NCBI GenBank assembly: GCA_011037195.1
Contig: JAAEAF010008045.1
Span: forward strand, 1 to 64,000
Reading direction: 5' to 3'
Source of the DNA: Triatoma infestans
Lineage: Eukaryota > Arthropoda > Insecta > Hemiptera > Reduviidae
DNA: 64,000 nucleotides
In this document: positions 57,225 through 64,000 of the stretch, one piece after another
Position numbering within the stretch: position 1 is the stretch's first letter
Layout: each line of letters opens with the position of its first letter
Notes under the pieces: generated by a model
Told to the model about the DNA's origin: nothing
The model's input: only the letters and a program-made list of their open reading frames with translations
The model's database searches: none
Position numbers and translations under genes: made by a program

Positions 57225-57490
57225 AAAAATTCATGAATATGTGGTTAGGTCCCGCATTGCTAGATAAATCTGAAATTTTATCCTTAATATCCGGCTTCAT
57301 TTTTGTTAGTACCGATAGGTTTCGAATTCTCGTCCAGCGTTGAAAAAAAAAAAAAAATCGCTGAAATAGTTGAAGTCAAGTCACTAAAGGGAGTTGAGAG
57401 TCATACTCTGACAATGGATGATAATCTGAAACCGGGCATAACGTTCAAAATAATGCAGGTTACAAAGAATAAAATCCCAAATGTAACAAT
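57225..57490 (+). mobile_element. Hairpin element F, copy 2
   Basis: It shares TGAATATGTGG, ATTTTATCC and CTCTGACAATGGATGATAATC + GAAACCG (57405-57434) with 37159-37351. It has an extra segment with AGGTTTCGAATTCTCGTCCAG (57318-57338), the same motif in the opposite orientation. It abuts foldback C. Confidence 0.6.
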
Positions 57491-57519
57491 TTTTACTTTC
57501 TTTTTATTCCTAGTTAGGA

Positions 57520-57634
57520 AGCTTACTCCATACTCCAATCGTGTCAAATTCTGTCAAATTGAGTTTTTACAGGAAATATTCTCTGAGTGAGAAAAAAAAT
57601 CTCCTTGAGTGAGAAAACAATATTTTTAGCAAAT

Positions 57635-57670
<36 letters not shown>

Positions 57671-57960
57671 TGTATGTATGTTAACAATATCTCAAAGTTT
57701 TGTTGCTAATACTGCTCAGACACGAAGATTTCGGTCAAAAACCATCAAACCGGAAGGTCGACATTACTGATTTTTTTTTTCGCGATTCCGGTCTTTCGCG
57801 ATTTTCTCGATATACTTTTATTTGTAACATTTTTCCAGAAAAATTGAATTTGTGAGGGGGAAAAATTAATGTAGAAAATTAAGTAATAAACGATAAAAAT
57901 TCCAAGGTAATCGGTTAACCGGAAGAACTATCTTATAGTATAGGTTTTTGATTTTTTTTT
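57520..57960 (-). repeat. Diverged inverted repeat R modules
   Basis: On the minus strand CTTCCGGTTTGATGG (57747-57762), a CA tract, CCATTTGCTAAAAATATTG and a GAATATTTCCTGTAAAAACTC block follow the order of the last R module. An adjoining module (57800-57920) carries AACCGATTACC near CTTCCGGTTAACCG. Confidence 0.58.
57632..57670. repeat. (GT)n microsatellite
   Basis: About 19 GT units at the same place in R as the CA tract of 5032-5097, so the module is prone to expand there. Confidence 0.95.
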
Positions 57961-58704
57961 TTTTTTTTGTAAATAGGTATTCTCAAACATGGCTACACTT
58001 TTCTTTAAAACTTGAATGCTGGCTGCACTGTTAAAATTCTATAATTTTTGTTTAAAAGATATTTCCCAGAAAATCTGTTTCTTCAGAGAAATTCTGCAGA
58101 ATTTGTGGCGGTAAATTTTGTAAGTTTTTTTTGAGTTCTTTTAAATGCTATTAATGTTGTCTTCTAGGCTACTGTGTACATATATTTACTATTTTGAGCC
58201 AAGTGTCCTACCACCATTTAACCACACTCCCCCATTCACTATTTATGTTAGAGCTATTAAAAAAAAAAAAAAAAAAAACTTTGAGTTTATAAAAAAAATC
58301 TTGTTTTTTTTTTAGTTCTATTAATTAAATTTAATTAAACAGTTTAGTTAAATTAAATAATTTAATTAATCAATGTAATTACATCAATTAATTAAATTAA
58401 ATTAAAGTTCTATAAATGAAAGAAAGTTGTGTGAATGGTTTCACATCGGATTTTTAAATAAAATATAATGAGTTAATTTGTGATTTTGAATAATATCTTA
58501 TAAACAAAATAGTTATTTTTATGACTATTAACTCGATTATTAACGCAAAATAAGTAATAAGAGATTAGCGGGATTAGTTCAGAGGCGGCGGGCGTGTTTG
58601 GAACTTGAAAATCCCGAGTAAATATATGAATATATGAATATATATAGGTAGGTAGAAGAATGTTGTTAATATGTAAAACTTAAAAATAGATTTAAAGTAT
58701 GGAA
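57961..58704. other. AT-rich, with a TTAAT-type palindromic patch
   Basis: An A run at 58258-58279. 58320-58405 is built from TTAATTAAATT-type units and folds on itself around AATGTAATTACATC. A stray R start block (AAAGTTGTGTGAATGGTTTCACA, minus strand) is at 58425-58448. Confidence 0.55.
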
Positions 58705-58975
58705 AAATAGTAACCATCAAAAAAAAAATCAACTTAGTTAAACTTCCGGTTGAAGAATTTTTCTGATAACATCTTATTGGGCCAATGGTAGTACCTAAAA
58801 AAGGCATATCAATTTTCGCCTCCAATGATTTTTTTTGTTTTATTTTTAAAATGTATTATTTACAAATATATTCGTTCACATACATATTTGCTAAAAAACA
58901 ATTTTTCCTTACTCAATAGATCTCAAAACATGAGTGGAAACATTAAATTAGAAAATTTGACACGACTACAATTTT
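58705..58975 (+). repeat. Repeat R last-module copy
   Basis: AACTTCCGGTTGAAGAATTTT at 58740, GGTAGTACCTAAAAAAGGC, TTGCTAAAAAACAATTTTTCC and GAAAATTTGACACGAC at the end. Confidence 0.7.
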
Positions 58976-59802
58976 TTCTATTATGGATAAATTAGAATAA
59001 ATAATGAAATGTACGTACGTATATATTTAAATATATTTTAATTACATATTTCCACCAATGCTGAAATATTTATTCCTTGAAATATTAATGACTGAAGAAA
59101 GCTAATGTTTAAATTATCGTAAACTATCGATTAATAAATTTTGTGAATTGTTACCATACTACAGTTTAATTCTGGAATTAATTTCATAATTTCATTATCA
59201 TCATCACTCATTAATAAACTTGTAAATGTTTATTAAATTTTGTGGGAATTGTACTTGTAATTTATATATATGTAGGTGATTACATCATTGACTTCGCTCT
59301 ATCTCTCAATCACTAGAAAAACTAATTTACAGTCATTTTAAAATATATTTTTTTTTTTTTTTTTCAGAAATATATTTCAAATAATAATGATAGTTTTGCA
59401 TCTGGGGACAATGGTTTTGGTCAAAATCATTTAATTGGATGTACAGCATCACCTGTTTTTTTTTAATTTTAAGCAATTTTCACAAAAATGCTTCATGGAT
59501 TACTTTAATCTCTGCACACTATTTATACGCACATAAATGCCTATCGCTTTTTATTTCAAACATTTTTCCAGAAAAACAGATTTTTGCAGTTTCTGGAGAG
59601 CTGCAATATTATACTTCACCCAAAACACCATGTCAATAATAAATACCAACTATATAATATGAAGATACATTGAAAGCATTGCTAAAAATAATCTGTATTA
59701 ATGGAAGTGTGGTATTATAGAATAAGTTACTGCATTTGGTTTTTTTTCTTGAGGGGGGATTTCCCGAAAATGGCTCTATCAATTTTTTTTATTACGCTAT
59801 CC

Positions 59803-59805
<3 letters not shown>
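58976..59805. other. AT-rich; one weak exon candidate
   Basis: Mostly unassigned. See the candidate at 59368-59466. Confidence 0.45.
59368..59466 (+). other. Weak candidate terminal exon
   Basis: A T tract ending CAG (59350-59367) is a good acceptor. The frame that follows is open for 32 codons and reads YISNNNDSFASGDNGFGQNH then LIGCTASP, a Ser/Asn/Gly-rich stretch unlike the AT-driven peptides around it, then stops at TAA. An AATAAA lies about 175 bp downstream. Alternatively a donor GT is at 59455, but it is poor. No homology recognised; a chance frame is quite possible. Confidence 0.2.
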
Positions 59806-59843
<38 letters not shown>

Positions 59844-60060
59844 AGGCGCGTCAACATCTATGATCATTGGCTCCGGAGCCTTCTCAATGCGCTGCCGGTC
59901 TCCAGACAGAGTTCTCGCGTTACAGACAACACTGTCCATCACCGGACAGTGAGTGTAGAGGCTCCAAGGAGGAAAAAATTTAAGGGCAGCACAGCTGGAC
60001 TCGAACCCTGGTCCTTCGCGTGGGAGTCCAGCACGCTAACCACTTAGCTATTCCCTTCCA
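59806..60060 (-). mobile_element. Full-length SINE-1 copy
   Basis: It has every part: on the minus strand a tRNA-like head (TAGCTAAGTGGTTAGCGTGC as A-box region; GGTTCGAGTCC B box at 59996-60006), the body with TCACTGTCCGGTGATGGACAG, the end CCAATGATCATAGATGTTGACG and an A tail of more than 30. It is the least diverged SINE-1 here and so probably the youngest. Confidence 0.92.
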
Positions 60061-60715
60061 TATTCCCTTCTCTATTATTTTTATTTCTAAGTTTTTTCCG
60101 GAGTTTATGTGTTTCTAAAGAATCTGTGGCGTAGATTTTATATATTATTCAGGTTTGATTTAGACGATATAAACGAGGTATTTATTCAAGCTAATTATGC
60201 TAGCCAACATGAATCCTCACTATTACTTTATGAGGTTAGAGCTTCTAAACATTGAATGAAAATTCCGTTTAACCCTTAAACGGTAACAATACGTCACACT
60301 GACTAAAATTTTCTATAAATACAACATTTCACTACCTCCTCCTCTATACCCTTAAAATCGCCTGCAATGCTACACTCGAACAATAGTCTAGATTGTTCTA
60401 ATCTAATCTAAGAGCCAGCGTAGGTAAATTTAGCATTTAGGCAACCAATGGGCCCATTGTGCACTCCGTAAAACAACTCACATCAGCTCTGCCTCATTAA
60501 AAAAACGCAAGAGCTGAGGCAGGTGATATTTCCTATCTCGGGTTCGGCCCCCTACAAAAATTTCTTTTTGTTGCATGTCCATATTGATAATGATATTATC
60601 AACCATATTTATAATGATAATGATATTAAACTATTATCATTGAATAAACTTATTCTATCCTTTTACCTCCAGGATGCAGTTATCATAGCAATTTTAATCA
60701 AAAGTAAAGCTGTAT
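60061..60715. other. No gene seen
   Basis: No recognised signal. Confidence 0.5.
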
Positions 60716-60725
60716 TATTTATTTT

Positions 60726-60931
60726 TAATTTAAGGTGCATCAACATCTATGGTTATTGGCACCCTGAGCCTTCATAGTGCATTGCCGGTACATACAACAC
60801 TTCCATCACTGTCCATTACGAAGCTATAGATACTCCTAGTAAGGAAAAAATCTAAGGGGTAAGCACTGGACTCGAACCCGGGACTTCCACATGAGAGTCC
60901 AACACGCTAACCACTAAGCTAATCCTTTCTC
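60726..60931 (-). mobile_element. SINE-1 copy
   Basis: Head with GGTTCGAGTCC (60870-60885 on the minus strand), shortened body, end AATAACCATAGATGTTGATGC. The flanks TATTTATTTT (60716-60725 and 60932-60941) could be a 10-bp duplication, although the sequence is simple. Confidence 0.82.
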
Positions 60932-60941
60932 TATTTATTTT

Positions 60942-63639
60942 ATTAATAAACGTACATTTTTATGTACTAGAAAATGTTTACCCCCACTTTAAATATAGAA
61001 ATTCCTATAATAATAAAACTTTATAATTGCAATCTATTGTATATATTCCATTCATATATATTTCATAAAATTAATTAATTACAAAAAATATTTTTTGTGT
61101 AGTTTTTTTTTTTTACACATAACTTATAAATCTATTCCATTATACCAGTTAGTATTTAATAAAAACTCCTCGACATTTATTGAATAAATACATTGTCGAA
61201 TCGCATATATTTCCATATGAAATCGGTGAAGTATATTAACTTGTCCTGGAATTAAATAGCTTTCCCACCTCCACAATGTAGAAGGGTAAACATTTGCATG
61301 AAAGGTTATGACCAAGTGTGGAGGGAGAATGTAGTCCCTACCCATGTTTTCCTCATCTTCCAGTTTGCATTACTACCCGCACAGTCTACCCCCTAAACCA
61401 ACCTTCATTCCCTAAAAGGCCCTATCGTATTCGAGCTGAGAGAGAGAGTGAGAGAATGTACAGGCTCTGGGTCCAAACAAAATGGGTTACACCTCATATA
61501 GCCTCTTGCCGTTAATACAGTTACTAGCTAACTTTAATGGAAAGGTCGAAACACAAGCTCTATTAACGGATTAGACGTTTGCAAAGTTTAGGTTCTTTAG
61601 TTCAACAATCTATTTCTCACTTAACGACTACTATTGTTCGTTCCGTATTATATATTATTCCTTGCTTTAATTATAAAATCAAAAAATAATGAATATAGCT
61701 AATTTTTCTTTTATTCGTTAAATTATCCAGTCTTTTATGGAGAGATATGGTACTCCAAATGTTTTATATAAATTATGGAATTGTAGGGTAAATAGTTTTT
61801 AATTTTTTAGTACACATACAGATAGTATTGGAATGGTTGATATTGTTCAGATCATTTGATGGTCACACTGATTAATAGGTAGATTTGGATTAGTTTCTAT
61901 GATGTTTGGCTAGTAAGCTTAGCCTGCAAGCTTACGCCACCGCGTTCTTCATAGTTCCACTCAGGCATATTGAGTATCCTGTCATGTCCTGGCTATTTAA
62001 TTAGTTTCAGGGGTCTGGTGAAAGTTTTCTTTGTGAAGCTTAAAGACGTCAATTTCTCCTAGCCTAAGAGGCAAAGCCTCAGCCACACACGCCCCTCACA
62101 ATGACACAGTACTCCTCCTTCCTCCTTCTTACACATTTACCACTAAAAGTTTTTAATTTTTTGAATCAAATTCTAACCTGTTTACTAAATCCAAATGCTG
62201 CTAATACCAAGAGTTTACCAGAGGTTGCTTCAATTTATTTATTTTTGATACAAAAGTGTCATTGCTGCATGTCGTAGAGAAAAAAAAAGAAGTTTATGAG
62301 GTAGAATGATTCCAGCTATCGCTGAGAAGTCAGTATCCTCATACGATGGTAACTACTACCATAACAGGAAATCCATTGCATAGCTACAACTGCACCTTTT
62401 TTCTTAAAATAAAATATCTTCTCCGGCAAATATCAAGTATCAAGTCTCATTTTTGTAATTAATAAAGACAGCCAGCAAGTTGTCTACTAGAAGATTAATT
62501 TAATCTTCTAAAACTTAAGCCGGAGTTACAATAAATATCAAGGACCAAAAAAAATGTTTCCTGAACAGTCCATACAATTATTGGTACCATTACTGAATTG
62601 TTTTTATAGCAATCTAAAGGATTATTTCATTTCCAAGCTTCTTTCTTTTTTCTGAAAGAAATCTAGACGTCAAGGCTTTTCGGGAAATGAATGGGGAAGA
62701 TTAGGACCCTTTTGGGGGATAAATTAGGTCTTTTTACGATGTGATAATATCAATCAGATGCACGGATTGATATTCTATTAAATTTTGAAGATACTAAATA
62801 AAATCAAAATTAATTAAAAATTAAAGTGAAAACGCTAAAGATTAAATAAATTCACAATTGTTGATATAAATATGTGGGTATAATTAAATACATATTATTG
62901 ATAATTGGAACTAACACAAACAGATAAATTTAATTTCCATCAATCGTTTATGAATTCATGGTTCTCTTATTACTAAACAAAACAAGTTTTGATATTCATA
63001 AATTTACATTACAAACCTAAATTACATAAATTAATGTGAAGATATATTATGTCACTGCTGTATTATCTATTGTTCGTTCTATGCAATTCATTTAAATAAA
63101 TTTTTATTAAATACGTTTAAATATTATTATTTATTATTGTTTATATTATTCTTTGTTGTAATATATTTTGATAAGGACTCTTTTGTTATTCTTTCCAAAA
63201 ATAAAAAATAGTTTTTTTAATCATTTATTTGTTTATTCTGGATAACCCATTCTATATTTAAGATTGGAGATTATTAATCCCTAAGAATATTAAAGATTGG
63301 GAATTATTAATGAAATTTGATAAAGCAGAAAATATTCATGTAATTAAACAATTATTATGATACATACTTCTTATTCATAAACCAAAAGGTTCTCGGCAAA
63401 TCATTTTAAATTAGCAGTAGGAGAATAATCATATCAAAATGTAAACAAGTATAACTAATGAAATCAAAAAATAATTCTTTAATATAAAGTTCCCTGTGGA
63501 ACTCAGTTTAAAATTGTAGATCAGATAAATTTACAATTTTGTATTGTAGTTCACTACTTGTATTATATTTGAAACTACAAGTTACAAATAAATTTAATCT
63601 GTATTGATTTGAATTCAGAATCTAAAAAAAAAAAAAAAC
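60942..63639. other. Long AT-rich stretch, no gene seen
   Basis: Frames are short. A patch at 61900-62120 is richer in GC but not coding. It ends in an A run at 63623-63638 next to LINE sequence. Confidence 0.5.
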
Positions 63640-64000
63640 GTAGCCGCTGCATTCGACCCAGTTTGGCACTCAGGACTACTCTACAAACTCAGACACACAA
63701 ACGCACCTGACTACATTACTCAAATCATAGGATCCTTTTTAAGGGACAGAACATTTCAGGTAAGAGTCAACAACACATATAGTACTAGACGCCAAATTCT
63801 CGCGGGACTACCGCAAGGTGCAATCATCAGTCCTCTACTCTTTAACCTTTACTGCTCGGACATACCAGAACCAACTTCAGGTATTTTAGCCACATACGCA
63901 GATGACACAATGATAGCATCAACTAACGACAACATTGACCAAATCATCACTGACTTACAAACAGCTATAGACATCATTACAAAATGGTTCCAAAAATGGA
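63640..64000 (+). CDS. LINE reverse transcriptase, partial (runs off window)
   Basis: An open frame of 120 codons with no stop, cut by the right edge. AAFDPVWHSGLLYKL (start) is the RT palm block with the first Asp (FD). LAGLPQGAIISPLLFNLYCS is the LPQGxxxSPxLFN block. YADDT at residues 86-90 is the catalytic box. KWFQKW follows at the edge. These are the core motifs of a Jockey-type RT. The upstream part is missing: the frame begins straight after an A run, so it is 5'-truncated or rearranged. The intact frame suggests a fairly young insertion, but completeness cannot be judged here. Confidence 0.88.

Noticed and set aside
59736..60047. 103-residue frame on the plus strand
   Set aside because: It is the antisense of a full-length SINE-1 plus its long T run.
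59806..60060. Target duplication of the full-length SINE-1
   Set aside because: The flanks are too simple (T- and TAT-rich) to tell a true duplication from chance.
1..64000. CRISPR array, operon, rRNA or bacterial/phage genes
   Set aside because: Direct repeats here are microsatellites, a 36-bp tandem array or dispersed transposons. There are no evenly spaced repeats with unique spacers, and coding traces are all eukaryotic transposable elements.

Overview
The window is AT-rich animal nuclear DNA with no operons, no ribosome binding sites and no convincing host gene. Every coding trace that can be recognised belongs to a transposable element. The mix (several non-LTR retrotransposon lineages, Tc1/mariner, piggyBac, tRNA-derived SINEs, small solo LTRs) fits an insect. 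The SINE sequence and the ACTTCCGG-bearing repeat resemble, from memory only, those of hemipterans such as planthoppers. The species is an inference of low confidence. The stretch is either intergenic or a very large intron. A consensus recursive-splice motif near 33.37 kb and a poor exon candidate near 59.4 kb are the only hints of a host gene.

Layout. 0-9 kb: an LTR-like repeat, two SINE-1 copies (one carrying a LINE tail), the first large copy of repeat R, a 5'-truncated LINE with a 17-bp target duplication, and a short SINE-1. 10-20 kb: R copies, one split by a 524-bp solo LTR; a collapsed two-LTR insertion; a deleted piggyBac element; another solo LTR; an 870-bp LINE 3' end. 20.9-26 kb: an R copy split by two LINE insertions with target duplications, then a degraded LINE running from the endonuclease end into reverse transcriptase. 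26.7-32.9 kb: a tRNA-Glu-like SINE, a degraded LINE C-terminus, another SINE-1, a second LTR-like repeat, and a foldback element holding a 36-bp tandem repeat. 35-37.9 kb: a LINE with RNase H, SINE-1, an inverted R copy split by a small hairpin element, and a second foldback. 39-43.5 kb: a solo LTR, a mariner pseudogene split by SINE-1, and a mariner derivative with about 530-bp inverted arms. 44-51.4 kb: three LINE 3' ends, SINE-1 and SINE-2. 52.4-60.9 kb: a widely spaced inverted pair of a composite SINE-like element, R copies, a third foldback, the second hairpin element and two SINE-1 copies. 63.64-64 kb: an open reverse-transcriptase frame running off the right edge.

The elements interact. 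LINE machinery probably mobilised the SINEs, and one SINE copy shares its 3' tail with the LINEs at 35.1 and 50.2 kb. R copies are repeated landing sites for LINE, SINE, LTR and hairpin elements, which gives a relative age order. Four hairpin or foldback elements otherwise unlike each other share a core resembling CTGAnGA...GAAAC, reminiscent of a hammerhead-ribozyme core. That shared core is the most unusual signal here.
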